Shown: positions 56,016-64,000 of the stretch, in pieces
Numbering within the stretch: the stretch's first letter is position 1
How the letters are laid out: each line of letters opens with the position of its first letter
NCBI RefSeq assembly: GCF_016031625.1
Contig: NZ_JACCHP010000014.1
Span: 79,261-143,260 of the forward strand
DNA length: 64,000 nucleotides
Reading direction: 5' to 3'
Origin: Bradyrhizobium agreste
GTDB lineage: Bacteria > Pseudomonadota > Alphaproteobacteria > Rhizobiales > Xanthobacteraceae
The notes under the pieces: model-generated
The model's input: only the letters and a program-made list of their open reading frames with translations
Databases searched by the model: none
Told to the model about the DNA's origin: nothing
Position numbers and translations under genes: made by a program

Positions 56016-56075
56016 GATCTGCACTCTCCGGCATTTGATCGGTCCCCCAATGTGGCGGCGGCTGAGATGAACCCC

Positions 56076-56318
56076 TTATCGGGCCGGCTTCCTCGAACGC
56101 TTCTTGAGCGCCGGCGTCGGCGAAGCGAGCCGAACAGCTTCGTCAGCCGCGTCCTTGGCCTCGCGCGCCTCTCGAAGCCGCGCCATGTTCTTGCGAACTT
56201 CGATGCCTTGCCTTTCGACATCCGCCAACGCCCGCGCACCTTCTTCAGCGGCCACACGCTTGCGTTCGGAGCGCGCCAAGCTTTCAGGTGACGGCTCTGC
56301 CGATTTCTTGGTCGTCAT
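56076..56318 (-). CDS. Small charged coiled-coil protein, 80 aa
   Basis: An 80-residue, very charged and helical protein: MTTKKSAEPSPESLARSERK, RVAAEEGARALADVERQGIE, NMARLREAREAKDAADEAVR and a basic end KKRSRKPAR. Heptad-like spacing suggests a coiled coil. It sits between two other small genes and downstream of the cold-shock gene on the same strand. Function unknown. Confidence 0.72.
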   Translation of the reverse strand: MTTKKSAEPSPESLARSERKRVAAEEGARALADVERQGIEVRKNMARLREAREAKDAADEAVRLASPTPALKKRSRKPAR

Positions 56319-56345
56319 CGTTCACCGGCTCCGTAAACGACTAAA

Positions 56346-56371
56346 CCCGCTCAATCCTGGGATTGAGCGGG
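56346..56371 (-). terminator. Terminator of the cold-shock gene
   Basis: Perfect 11-bp stem CCCGCTCAATC / GATTGAGCGGG with a 4-base loop; on the minus strand it is followed by TTTAG. A second hairpin (CCGTTTCA / TGAAACGG, 56380-56404) lies just before it. Confidence 0.7.
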
Positions 56372-56414
56372 CAGAGCGGCCGTTTCAGTACATCCGTGAA
56401 ACGGCGCCACGATA

Positions 56415-56624
56415 TCAAGCCAGCGAGAGATTCTCGGCGCTGGACTTGCCTCGCATCTTGTCGGTCTTGATCTCGAAATTGACCTGTTGGCCTTCGCCGA
56501 GACCGGCAAGCCCAGCTCTTTCAACGGCGCTGATGTGAACGAACACATCGTTGCCACCGTCGTTTGGCTGGATGAAACCGAAGCCCTTTTGGCCGTTAAA
56601 CCACTTGACCGTACCTGTCGTCAT
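56415..56624 (-). CDS. Cold-shock protein (CspA family)
   Basis: A 69-residue nucleic-acid binding protein with the OB-fold cold-shock motifs KWFNGQKGFGFIQP (RNP1) and NDVFVHISAVERAGL (RNP2). It acts as an RNA chaperone. GGAG lies before the ATG at 56624. A promoter at 56754-56781 predicts a leader of about 120 bases, which is typical of thermoregulated csp messages, and a strong hairpin terminator follows the gene. Cold induction is an inference. Confidence 0.95.
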   Translation of the reverse strand: MTTGTVKWFNGQKGFGFIQPNDGGNDVFVHISAVERAGLAGLGEGQQVNFEIKTDKMRGKSSAENLSLA

Positions 56625-56753
56625 TTTCTTCTCCAAAGCGCGCAAGCGCATTCCGCGCGACAACCGCGCGGTTACCTTCAACTTCGTCGATGTCTTTGGA
56701 AAAGGAGCCCGCAGGCGCATTCAACAAGGCACAGCGGCTAATCGAACGACTTC

Positions 56754-56781
56754 AATATATACGACTTTCACGCATTTGCAA
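56754..56781 (-). promoter_or_regulatory. Promoter of the cold-shock gene
   Basis: On the minus strand a -35 TTGCAA (56781-56776) and a -10 TATATT (56759-56754) are 16 bases apart. The leader then contains the stem-loop CCGCGCGG-TTGT-CGCGCGG (near 56657-56675). The wider gap 56625-57062 holds only this promoter, the leader, the short palindrome TCACGTGA near 56900 and the rpsU upstream region; no gene seen. Confidence 0.6.
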
Positions 56782-57062
56782 GGAGCGAAGCCAGTTTGTT
56801 TTCTGCGAAATGGTTCTTCTGTTCCGACGGCGGCGCTTTGCGTGTGTAGCTCGATCTGCGAGCAAGGCGTTATCGATTGACAGCGCAGCATGACGGTGGT
56901 CACGTGACGCCACCAAGCTGCTCGCTGTGACAAGCAGATCGGCTCGTCCGAAGCCGCGACCAATGTCGCGGCCCACCATTCTCACACATCGTAATGAAGC
57001 TCCTGCGCAATTGGCTGCCCTGCAGGACGTGTCGCATTCGCAGCCCGGGCCAGGAGGATCAA

Positions 57063-57338
57063 TTGCACGTACTCGTCAGAGACAACAACGTTGAGCAGGC
57101 ACTCCGCGTTCTCAAGAAGAAGATGCAGCGCGAGGGCGTCTTCCGGGAAATGAAGCAGCGACGGTCCTACGAAAAGCCGTCCGAGAGAAAGACCCGCGAG
57201 AAGTCCGAGGCCATTCGCCGCGCCCGCAAGCTCGCTCGCAAGCAGGCGATCAGGGAAGGATTGCTGCCCGCGCCGCCAAAAAAGAAGCCTTTCGAGCGCA
57301 AGCCGCCCCTGCCGGAGATCAAGGCAAGGCCGGAGTAG
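57063..57338 (+). CDS. rpsU: 30S ribosomal protein S21 (paralog)
   Basis: A 91-residue S21 protein with TTG start at 57063; GGAGG is 5 bases upstream. It reads LHVLVRDNNVEQALRVLKKK, MQREGVFREMKQRRSYEKPS and an Arg/Lys-rich helix (RKTREKSEAIRRARKLARKQ) ending in a longer lysine/proline-rich tail. S21 helps the small subunit pair with mRNA leaders. S21 genes beside csp genes are common in rhizobia and often cold- or stress-induced; here the two are divergent, 438 bases apart. Confidence 0.93.
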   Translation: MHVLVRDNNVEQALRVLKKKMQREGVFREMKQRRSYEKPSERKTREKSEAIRRARKLARKQAIREGLLPAPPKKKPFERKPPLPEIKARPE

Positions 57339-57394
57339 CAACGAGCTGCTTTTCCGCATCTCACGCCATGCCGCGTCATGTGACGCCGCAGAAA

Positions 57395-57417
57395 AGCCCG
57401 CCCAGGCGTCGCGGGCT
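57395..57417 (-). terminator. Rho-independent terminator of the DUF1488 gene
   Basis: Minus-strand stem AGCCCGC / GCGGGCT with a 9-base loop, followed by TTTTC. It lies about 20 bases past the DUF1488 stop and converges on rpsU. Confidence 0.7.
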
Positions 57418-57437
57418 GACTTCCCTGCGCTGAGATT

Positions 57438-57716
57438 CTATCGCCTGAAATCGATGCCTCGCAGCACGATGCCCGGCGGGGTGCCTTCGAATTCTGTGGC
57501 GAGATACTTGCTCGCCGCGCACGCTTCGATGCGATCCCGCAGGCGGGCGAACTGGGCTTCCCGCTGCTCGGGCCTGACTTGCGGGCCCTGTTCGAGATCG
57601 TCCATCGCGGAGGTCGAAATTGCGCAAGGAATCTCCCTGGCGCCGTCATGCATCGAGAACCGTACGATCATCCGCTCGTACTCATGGCCGATAAAGCGGC
57701 CGATCGTCAGTGTCAT
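57438..57716 (-). CDS. DUF1488 family protein
   Basis: A 92-residue protein matching DUF1488: VRFSMHDGAREIPCAISTSA, MDDLEQGPQVRPEQREAQFA, RLRDRIEACAASKYLATEFE and GTPPGIVLRGIDF. Two cysteines are present. The family is widespread in alpha- and gammaproteobacteria with no known activity. It lies 40 bases after the next upstream small gene on the same strand, so likely shares a transcript. Confidence 0.82.
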   Translation of the reverse strand: MTLTIGRFIGHEYERMIVRFSMHDGAREIPCAISTSAMDDLEQGPQVRPEQREAQFARLRDRIEACAASKYLATEFEGTPPGIVLRGIDFRR

Positions 57717-57756
57717 GGCTTACTCCGTTACACGGTAGCCTCGGCCTTCGCTCGGC

Positions 57757-58053
57757 TCAGCCGTCCCCGGACAGCCGTGCGAAATCGTCGAACAGCGCGG
57801 ACACGAGCGCTCGGTGGCGCGTGTCCTCGGCAGGCAGGCCTGCAGCATAGAGGTTGAGCAGATGGCGCGCCTTCACCGCGGCCTCCGGCCAGGAAGCCGC
57901 GGGCACCGTCATCATGCGGTGCTCGAGATCGGCCTCGCGCTCGCGCAGCTCCCTAGCATGGGCTTCGACCTCGCCCAACGCGCGGCGTAGGTCGGTGGCC
58001 TTCTGCGCGGCCATGCCACGATGCTTGTCGAGATCGACCGGGGGGTCATTCAT
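57757..58053 (-). CDS. Small helical protein, 98 aa
   Basis: A 98-residue helical protein: MNDPPVDLDKHRGMAAQKAT, DLRRALGEVEAHARELRERE and a C-terminal RHLLNLYAAGLPAEDTRHRA. No cofactor motif or membrane segment. ATG 58053 is the most sensible start. The gap 58054-58322 toward the TetR gene shows no convincing gene. Function unknown. Confidence 0.68.
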   Translation of the reverse strand: MNDPPVDLDKHRGMAAQKATDLRRALGEVEAHARELREREADLEHRMMTVPAASWPEAAVKARHLLNLYAAGLPAEDTRHRALVSALFDDFARLSGDG

Positions 58054-58322
58054 TGGCGATGCTCGCGTCTGCTGCTTGCGCATCTGCAAGATCGACAGAG
58101 CGCACTCGGAACGAATGCCTGAACGAGACGGCTTTTTGCCGCGAGCGGATGGACATGCACGCCTGCCTTTCGCAAGTGAAGCCCCAACCGGTGCCGGCTG
58201 CTGCGAGCATGCGCCTTTGGCGCGGCAATAGCCAGCATTATCGGTCGGCTCTCGATCTATCTCGGAAAGCGGAATGGCTGGCGCCTATCGGCTCGGCTGA
58301 GCCGCCCGCGGAAGGCGCCCGC

Positions 58323-58934
58323 TTAGGCCGAAGCCAATCCCGTTCTCCGCCGCAGATCCGTGATCGCGCGCAGGAAACTGTCCGCCGGCGTCGTCTCGGG
58401 GTCGATCAGCCGGTGCAGGCGAAAGCCGTCTTCCAGTGCGAGCACGATTGCGGCCACCCAGGGCGGATTCAGATTGTGGTTGCGTCCGTTGCTCTTCAAC
58501 GTCGCCTCGACGATGTCGGCGACCAGCTTGCGCCGTGCGCGCAGGCGTTTGGCAAGCTCCGGGCGGCGCTTTTCGGCGCGCGCCACGAACAGGATCATCT
58601 CCATGTGGAGCAGGGGCGAGCGTCCGAGCGGATCCTGGCGGCTGCGATCCATCGTCTTCAGTGCCGCGATGAAATCGTCGAGATTCTCGTGCTGTGCCAG
58701 GATGTCCATGTTGCGCCGGATCGACTGCGCGACATGGTCCTCGAGCATGGCGATGATCAATTCGTCCTTGCTCTTGAAGTTCGAATAGAACGCGCCGCGG
58801 GTGAAGCCCGCCGCCGCCGCGATCGCCTCGATGCTGGCGCCGCCGATGCCGTCCTCCTCGAACACGCGCGCGGCCGCCTCGAACAGCCTGTCGCGCGTGT
58901 CGTCCCTGGTCGGTCTCGTTCGTAGCCTTGACAT
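58323..58934 (-). CDS. TetR family transcriptional regulator
   Basis: A 203-residue TetR regulator: DTRDRLFEAAARVFEEDGIG, GASIEAIAAAAGFTRGAFYS and NFKSKDELIIAMLEDHVAQS form the helix-turn-helix. The C-terminal ligand domain is unassigned. ATG 58934 lies 23 bases from a perfect 28-bp palindrome, and the P450 gene is divergent, so it probably represses itself and the P450. Confidence 0.92.
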   Translation of the reverse strand: MSRLRTRPTRDDTRDRLFEAAARVFEEDGIGGASIEAIAAAAGFTRGAFYSNFKSKDELIIAMLEDHVAQSIRRNMDILAQHENLDDFIAALKTMDRSRQDPLGRSPLLHMEMILFVARAEKRRPELAKRLRARRKLVADIVEATLKSNGRNHNLNPPWVAAIVLALEDGFRLHRLIDPETTPADSFLRAITDLRRRTGLASA

Positions 58935-58956
58935 CGGCGCAGAATAGGGCAAGCTG

Positions 58957-58984
58957 CAACTCGATACAACAATGTATCGAGTTG
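58957..58984. promoter_or_regulatory. TetR operator between TetR and P450 genes
   Basis: Perfect inverted repeat CAACTCGATACA-ACAA-TGTATCGAGTTG, 12-bp arms, between the divergent tetR and P450 genes. Size and placement fit a TetR dimer or double-dimer operator. Confidence 0.75.
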
Positions 58985-59064
58985 ATAATTTTCAGGGATG
59001 GTTACGCCGGGCGATGGGGCAGCCTTGCGTATTCGTGTCGTTCGGCAATCGATCCGAGGTCACC

Positions 59065-60294
59065 ATGAACGAGCAAGTGCAACCATCTGGCGGACCGCTG
59101 TTCAACCCGCTCTCGCCGGATTTCATCCGCGATCCCTATCCGCACTATGAACGGCTGCGCACGGTCGATCCGATCCATGTGACGCCGTTCGGCCAGTTCG
59201 TCGCCAGCCGTCACGCCGACGTCAGTCTCGTGCTGCGTGACAAGCGCTTCGGCAAGGATTTCGTCGAACGGACCACGCGCCGCTACGGCCCCGAGATCAT
59301 GAAGGAGCCGGTGTTTCGCAGCATGAGCTACTGGATGCTGCAAGCCGATCCGCCGGACCACACCCGCCTGCGCGGCCTCGTCGTGAAGGCCTTCACCGCC
59401 CGCCGCGTCGAGGACATGCGGCCGCGGATCCAGGAGATCGTCGACCAGGCCATCGATGCCGTGATCGAGCGCGGCCACATGGACCTGATCGAGGATTTCG
59501 CCTTCCGCCTGCCCGTCACCATCATCTGCGACATGCTCGGCATCCCCGAGGAGCATCGCGAGGTGTTCTACAAGAGCTCACGAGACGGCGGACGGCTGCT
59601 CGACCCCGTGCCGCTCTCGCCGGAGGAGATCAAACAAGGCAACGCCGCCAACCTGATGGCGCAGATGTATTTCCAGCAGCTGTTCGAGCTGCGCCGCAAG
59701 AATCCCGGCGACGACCTCATCACCCAGCTGGTGCAGGCCGAGGAGGACGGCAACAAGCTCAGCAACGAGGAGCTGACCGCCAACATCATCCTGCTGTTCG
59801 GCGCGGGGCACGAGACCACGGTCAACCTGATCGGCAATGGCCTGCTCGCGCTCCACCGCAACCCGGATCAGCTGGCGCTGCTCAAGGCCCGCCCCGAGCT
59901 GACGGAAGGCGCGATCGAGGAATTCCTCCGCTATGATTCCTCGGTGCAGATGACCGGGCGCGTCGCGCTGGAGGACATCGAGGATCTCGGCGGCAAGCGG
60001 ATTCCCAAGGGCGAGACCGCGCTGTGCCTGCTCGGCTCGGCCAACCGCGATGGCGCGGTCTACCCCGACAGGCCCGACCGGCTGGACGTCACCCGGGCCA
60101 ACGTCAAGCCGCTGTCGTTCGGCGGCGGCATCCATTTCTGCCTGGGGGCCCAATTGGCGCGGATCGAGGCCGAGATCGCCATCGCAACGCTGCTACGCCG
60201 GCTGCCGGATTTGCGCATCGACGACGTCGAGACCCCGGAATGGCGGCCGACCTTCGTGCTGCGCGGGCTGAAGCGGCTGCCGGCGAGCTGGTGA
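59065..60294 (+). CDS. Cytochrome P450
   Basis: A 409-residue class I P450 that would oxidise a small organic substrate using electrons from a ferredoxin. The oxygen-activation I-helix FGAGHETTVN, the ExxR pair in EEFLRYDS and the heme loop FGGGIHFCLGAQLAR with C359 as the iron ligand are complete. ATG 59065 has GAGG upstream; an open frame begins earlier but would overlap the operator. No ferredoxin gene is adjacent. The divergent TetR regulator suggests induction by the substrate. Confidence 0.94.
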   Translation: MNEQVQPSGGPLFNPLSPDFIRDPYPHYERLRTVDPIHVTPFGQFVASRHADVSLVLRDKRFGKDFVERTTRRYGPEIMKEPVFRSMSYWMLQADPPDHTRLRGLVVKAFTARRVEDMRPRIQEIVDQAIDAVIERGHMDLIEDFAFRLPVTIICDMLGIPEEHREVFYKSSRDGGRLLDPVPLSPEEIKQGNAANLMAQMYFQQLFELRRKNPGDDLITQLVQAEEDGNKLSNEELTANIILLFGAGHETTVNLIGNGLLALHRNPDQLALLKARPELTEGAIEEFLRYDSSVQMTGRVALEDIEDLGGKRIPKGETALCLLGSANRDGAVYPDRPDRLDVTRANVKPLSFGGGIHFCLGAQLARIEAEIAIATLLRRLPDLRIDDVETPEWRPTFVLRGLKRLPASW

Positions 60295-60424
60295 GGGGCG
60301 CGCGTTAACCTCCGCGCGGAACAGTCGCTGTGACTTCGCCACACTTCCCCCTATATAAGGGGCTGTTCCGGCGCGCCTGAGGCCCTCAGCTTCGGCCCGG
60401 GCCGGTTTGGCCGAGGGGAGACCC

Positions 60425-63400
60425 GTGCAGACGACGCTGCTCGGATTGGCGATTGCCTTCATCATTGCGCTGCTGGCCGCGCTGATCGGGCCTTACTACA
60501 TCGACTGGAACCAGTTCAGGCCCCAGTTCGAGGCGGAGGCCGGCAAGATCATCGGCGTGCCGGTGCGGGTGGCGGGCGAGCTCGATGCGCGGCTGTTGCC
60601 GGCGCCGACGCTGCGGCTGCGCGGCGTCACCTTCGGCGGCAACAACGATCTCGGCCGTCTGCGCGCCGACAAGCTCGACGTCGAGTTCAGCCTCGGCTCC
60701 CTGATGCGCGGCGAATGGCGTGCCACCGAGCTTTCGGTCGGCGGCATGGCGCTGGATCTCGGATTGGACGCGCGTGGGCGGGTCGATTTGCCGTCCACCG
60801 CAAGCGGCACCTTCAACCTGGCGTCCCTCGCCATCGAGCGGCTGAACCTCACCGGCCGCATCGCGCTTCACGACGCCGCCAGCCGCTCGACACTGGAATT
60901 GAACGACATCGCCTTCTCCGGCGACGTGCGCTCGCTCGCAGGCTCGGTGCGTGGCGACGGCAGTTTCATCGCGCGCGGCGTGCGCTACCCGTTCCGCGTC
61001 TCCTCCGGCCCCAGCGCCGACGGCGGCGCCACCCGTCTCCACCTCAACATCGATCCCGGCGAGCGCGCCATCCTCGCCGATCTCGAGGGCGTGCTCGCCT
61101 TCGACAACCGCCAGCCGAAATTCGAGGGCGCGCTGACGCTTGCCGTGCCCGCGCCTAAGAAGGCGGGCGAGGCGGGGCCGACACCCTGGAAGCTCGCGAC
61201 CCGGCTCAAGGCCGATCCGGCCGGCGCGAAATTCGAGCAGATCGACGCGAGCTTCGGCCCGGAGGACACCGCGCTCAAGCTCGGCGGCGTCGGCGATCTC
61301 AGGTTTGGCGCATCGCCCTTGCTGCGCGCGGTGCTGTCGGCGCGGCAGGTCGATGCCGACAGGCTCAGCGCCAAGGACGATGCCGATCCGCAGCGCGTCC
61401 TGCCGGCGCTGCGCGCCGGGCTGGCGGCGATCCCGCAGGTGCCGATCCCGGCGCAGATCGAGTTCAATGCCGATCAGATCATGCTCGGCGGCCGTCCGCT
61501 CCAGAACATCGCGACCGAGCTTGCGACCGACGGCCGGTCCTGGACCTTCCGGCGGCTGGAGCTGCGCGCGCCCGGCATGACGCAGGTCTCGCTCAATGGC
61601 GCGGCTCCCGGCGCCGACAGTTTCAGCGGCCGGCTCAGCGTCGAATCCGCAGATCCCGACGTGCTGGTGGCCTGGCTGCAGGGCCGCAGTGAGATCAGCC
61701 GCCGCAGCACGCGGCCGCTGCGCCTTGCCGGCGACGTCACCATCGCCGCCAATCATCTCGCCATCGAGAGGCTGAAGGCCGACATCGACGGCGGCGCCGT
61801 CGAAGGCCGCGTCGCCTTCGTGCAGACAGGCGCAAGCAACGGCTCGCGGATCGATGCGGACCTCAGGGCCGACCGGCTCGACCTCGATACCGCCGCAAGT
61901 TTCGTACGCGCGCTGGCGGGGCCGCAGGGCGAATGGCCGGAAGAGGCAAAGCTCTCGCTCGATATCGGCCGCGCGATCTCCGCGGGCCAGGAGTTGCGGC
62001 CGTTCGCGGCCAGGCTCGCCTACGGCCCCGCATCGCTGTCGCTGGAGCAGCTGCGCTTCGGCCAGGCCGGCGGCGTGACCACGGAGGCGAGCGGCAGCTT
62101 CGACCGCACCAGGACGACCGGCAAGCTCGCGCTGAAATCCTCGGCCAACTCGCTGCACGAGCTCACCGCGCTGGTCGAGCCGTTTGCGCCCGCGGTGCGC
62201 GCGCGCCTCGATGCGCTCCCGTCTTTGCCCGGTGCGACCCGTCTCAAGCTCGATCTCAGCCTCGACAAGAACGCCGAGCATGCCGATCGCAGCAATGCCC
62301 GCGTCGTGCTCGACCTCGACGCACCGCAGCTCAAGACCACGGCGACCCTGGCCGCGCAGACGCCGGCGGCCGCCATCGGCGGCATCGACCTCGAACGCCT
62401 GCGCAACAGCGACTTCACGCTCGACTCGAAAGTGGCAGCGCCGCAGGCCGGCGCCCTATTGGCACTGTTCGGACTCGACCGCATCGTGGCCGCGGGCGAG
62501 GGCGCCTCGCAATTCGAGGGACGGTTGAGCGGGGCCTGGCGCCGTCCGGTGCAATTGAGCGCAAAGCTCAGCGGCGGCGGGCTCGATGCCGACGCGCAAG
62601 GCACCGTCGAATGGTCGGAGCCCAAATCGTCCGAACCGAAATCGTTCGAGCCCAAATCGTTCGAACCAAAGGCCAGCGTGAACCTGCGCGTGCGCAACGC
62701 CAATCTGGCGCCGCTGCTCGGGACCAGCCCGGCCGACAAGTCGGCGCAGAATGTCAGCCTGTCCTCCCGTCTCACGCTCTCCGGCAATCGCCTCACCTTC
62801 GGCGATCTCGACGCCAATGCCGCGGGCTCGCATCTGCGCGGCCATCTTTCGGTGACGCTCGATCAGGACAAGGCCATCGACGGCGAGGTCGGGCTCGACT
62901 CGCTCGATCTGGCGCCGACGCTCGCAATTGCGGTCGGCGCGGCCGGTCATGAGTCCGGCGAGCCGCTCGGCGCCGGTATCATCGGCGGCTGGCGCGGCCG
63001 CATCGCCTTCCAGGCGTTGCGCGGAACGTTGCCCGGCGGCATCGAGCTGCGGCCCTTCGGCGGCACGATCCGGAGCGACGGCCAGTCGCTCGCGTTCGAT
63101 GCGCTCAAGGGCGGTGTCGGTGGCGGCGAAATGTCCGCAAGCCTGGACGCGCGCAATGGTGCCGGTGGTCTTGCGCTGAACGCGCGCGTCGAGCTCAGCA
63201 AGGTCGATGCATCGGCGCTGCGCTATCGCGAGCTCGCACTGCCCAAGGGGCGCGCCTCGGTGCAGATGGCGCTGACCAGCCAGGGCCGCAGCGTCGCGGC
63301 CTTGACCGGCGCGCTCGCCGGCAACGGCACGGTGACGCTCGAATCCGCCGAGATCGCGGGCCTCAATCCGCGTGCGTTCGAGATCGCCATTCGCGCCAGC

Positions 63401-64000
63401 GACGGCGGCCAGGTCAGCGACGACAACCGGCTGCGGCAGCTCGTCGAGCCCGCGCTGTCGGCGGGGCGCATCGCGGTACCCTCGGCGCAGATCCCGTTCA
63501 CGATCCGCGACGGCCGCCTGCGCGTCGGCGCAACGCCGCTCGAAGCGAAGAACGCCCGCGCCATCGTCTCCGGCGGCTACGACATTCCCGCGGACCAGGC
63601 CGACATCCGCGCCAGCCTGACGCCGATCATGACCGGGCTTTCCGGCGCCCCGCCCGAGATCCAGCTGTTCGCGGCAGGTCCGCCCGACAGGCTGAGCCGC
63701 ACCATCGACCTCGCGCCGCTGTCGTCATGGCTTGCGGTGCGCACGATCGATCGCGAGACGCGGCGGTTGGACGCCATCGAGCGCGGCGAGCCGCCGCCGG
63801 CCACTGCTGCGCTGCCGACGCTGGTGTCTCCCGATGGCGCGCCCGAGCCGGCGCCGGCCAACGTGCCGCTGCCGGGCCAGGACCCGCGCCGCGCGCCGGC
63901 AAAGCCCAAGGTGGCGCCGACCCCCAAAGCTCCGCAGGCCGCTCCGGCCGCGCCGAGCCCGCAACTCCCAAGCGCCCAACTCCCAAGCCCGCCGCTTGCC
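60425..64000 (+). CDS. AsmA family protein (incomplete at window end)
   Basis: From the GTG at 60425 the frame is open for 1192 codons to the window edge. It starts QTTLLGLAIAFIIALLAALI (membrane anchor) and IGPYYIDWNQFRPQFEAEAG, then VRVAGELDARLLPAPTLRLR, typical of AsmA-type inner-membrane proteins whose periplasmic beta-rich part moves lipids or helps outer-membrane assembly. Near 62611-62670 four tandem copies of a 12-base unit give SEPKSSEPKSFEPKSFEPKA. The last 60 residues are Pro/Ala-rich. Stop not seen. Confidence 0.9.
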   Translation, partial: MQTTLLGLAIAFIIALLAALIGPYYIDWNQFRPQFEAEAGKIIGVPVRVAGELDARLLPAPTLRLRGVTFGGNNDLGRLRADKLDVEFSLGSLMRGEWRATELSVGGMALDLGLDARGRVDLPSTASGTFNLASLAIERLNLTGRIALHDAASRSTLELNDIAFSGDVRSLAGSVRGDGSFIARGVRYPFRVSSGPSADGGATRLHLNIDPGERAILADLEGVLAFDNRQPKFEGALTLAVPAPKKAGEAGPTPWKLATRLKADPAGAKFEQIDASFGPEDTALKLGGVGDLRFGASPLLRAVLSARQVDADRLSAKDDADPQRVLPALRAGLAAIPQVPIPAQIEFNADQIMLGGRPLQNIATELATDGRSWTFRRLELRAPGMTQVSLNGAAPGADSFSGRLSVESADPDVLVAWLQGRSEISRRSTRPLRLAGDVTIAANHLAIERLKADIDGGAVEGRVAFVQTGASNGSRIDADLRADRLDLDTAASFVRALAGPQGEWPEEAKLSLDIGRAISAGQELRPFAARLAYGPASLSLEQLRFGQAGGVTTEASGSFDRTRTTGKLALKSSANSLHELTALVEPFAPAVRARLDALPSLPGATRLKLDLSLDKNAEHADRSNARVVLDLDAPQLKTTATLAAQTPAAAIGGIDLERLRNSDFTLDSKVAAPQAGALLALFGLDRIVAAGEGASQFEGRLSGAWRRPVQLSAKLSGGGLDADAQGTVEWSEPKSSEPKSFEPKSFEPKASVNLRVRNANLAPLLGTSPADKSAQNVSLSSRLTLSGNRLTFGDLDANAAGSHLRGHLSVTLDQDKAIDGEVGLDSLDLAPTLAIAVGAAGHESGEPLGAGIIGGWRGRIAFQALRGTLPGGIELRPFGGTIRSDGQSLAFDALKGGVGGGEMSASLDARNGAGGLALNARVELSKVDASALRYRELALPKGRASVQMALTSQGRSVAALTGALAGNGTVTLESAEIAGLNPRAFEIAIRASDGGQVSDDNRLRQLVEPALSAGRIAVPSAQIPFTIRDGRLRVGATPLEAKNARAIVSGGYDIPADQADIRASLTPIMTGLSGAPPEIQLFAAGPPDRLSRTIDLAPLSSWLAVRTIDRETRRLDAIERGEPPPATAALPTLVSPDGAPEPAPANVPLPGQDPRRAPAKPKVAPTPKAPQAAPAAPSPQLPSAQLPSPPLA
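62616..62663 (+). repeat. 12-bp tandem repeat inside the AsmA gene
   Basis: Four units of the pattern TCGGAGCCCAAA, TCGTCCGAACCGAAA, TCGTTCGAGCCCAAA and TCGTTCGAACCAAAG code for the S(S/F)EPK repeats. In frame, so length can vary without breaking the gene. Confidence 0.6.

Noticed and set aside
56690..56893. A 67-codon plus-strand frame in the csp/rpsU gap
   Set aside because: No ribosome site, and it overlaps the csp promoter and leader on the other strand; treated as non-coding.

Overview
The window looks like a chromosomal stretch of a high-GC alphaproteobacterium, most likely Bradyrhizobium or a close relative. The evidence is the uniformly high GC, the housekeeping gene types and order, the many small lineage-type proteins (DUF1236, DUF1488, DUF3096, GCG_CRPN, cysteine-rich repeat proteins) and the dense set of long palindromic intergenic repeats. 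No rRNA, tRNA, CRISPR array, IS element, phage gene or integrase was recognised. The genus call is an inference from protein and repeat style, not from a database match.

Region by region. 1-3310: a possible HxlR-controlled operon on the minus strand (HxlR regulator, a KAS II paralog, a LysE-type exporter, an alpha/beta hydrolase cut by the window edge) with a perfect operator-like palindrome just before the regulator. 3311-10660: a housekeeping block with polyprenyl diphosphate synthase divergent from a DUF2007 protein and a tRNA1(Val)-type methyltransferase, then an S49 peptidase and glyQ-glyS. 10700-19600: a DUF1236 protein, DUF3096, pyruvate phosphate dikinase with a histone H1-like tail, a Bcr/CflA-type efflux pump, aminopeptidase P, PrmA and a lone Flp pilin. 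19770-29730: a CrtI-like oxidoreductase, a membrane-fused spermidine synthase homolog, glycerophosphodiester phosphodiesterase, an L,D-transpeptidase, an ABC-2 exporter pair, and two tandem exported alpha/beta-hydrolase-like proteins, the second with a LysM domain.

29870-41010: tartrate/isopropylmalate-type dehydrogenase, aspartate dehydrogenase, a sorbosone dehydrogenase-like protein, a possible lipid gene set (Mpo1-like, NAD epimerase, isoprenylcysteine methyltransferase-like), an OmpA/cysteine-rich pair, a frameshifted solitary HicB and a UvrD/PcrA helicase whose coding sequence carries a dispersed palindromic repeat in frame. 41038-47761: thioesterase, D-lactate dehydrogenase-type flavoprotein, a run of small exported proteins (His/Gly-rich LTXXQ, cysteine-rich, GCG_CRPN), a truncated response regulator and a caspase-like protease. 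47908-55761: LysR/DoxX divergent pair, 2-hydroxyacid dehydrogenase, amino-acid-type binding protein, a CHASE-GGDEF-EAL protein and an MFS transporter. 55803-58053: a cluster of small stress-type genes including a cold-shock protein with a recognisable promoter and long leader, and a ribosomal protein S21. 58323-64000: TetR/P450 divergent pair around a perfect 28-bp palindrome, and a long AsmA-family protein that runs off the window.

The most notable observations are the in-frame palindromic element inside uvrD, the uncharacterised HxlR-KAS-LysE-hydrolase operon, the paired exported hydrolase/LysM proteins, the histone-like tail on PPDK, the small-gene stress cluster, and at least six families of dispersed palindromic repeats.
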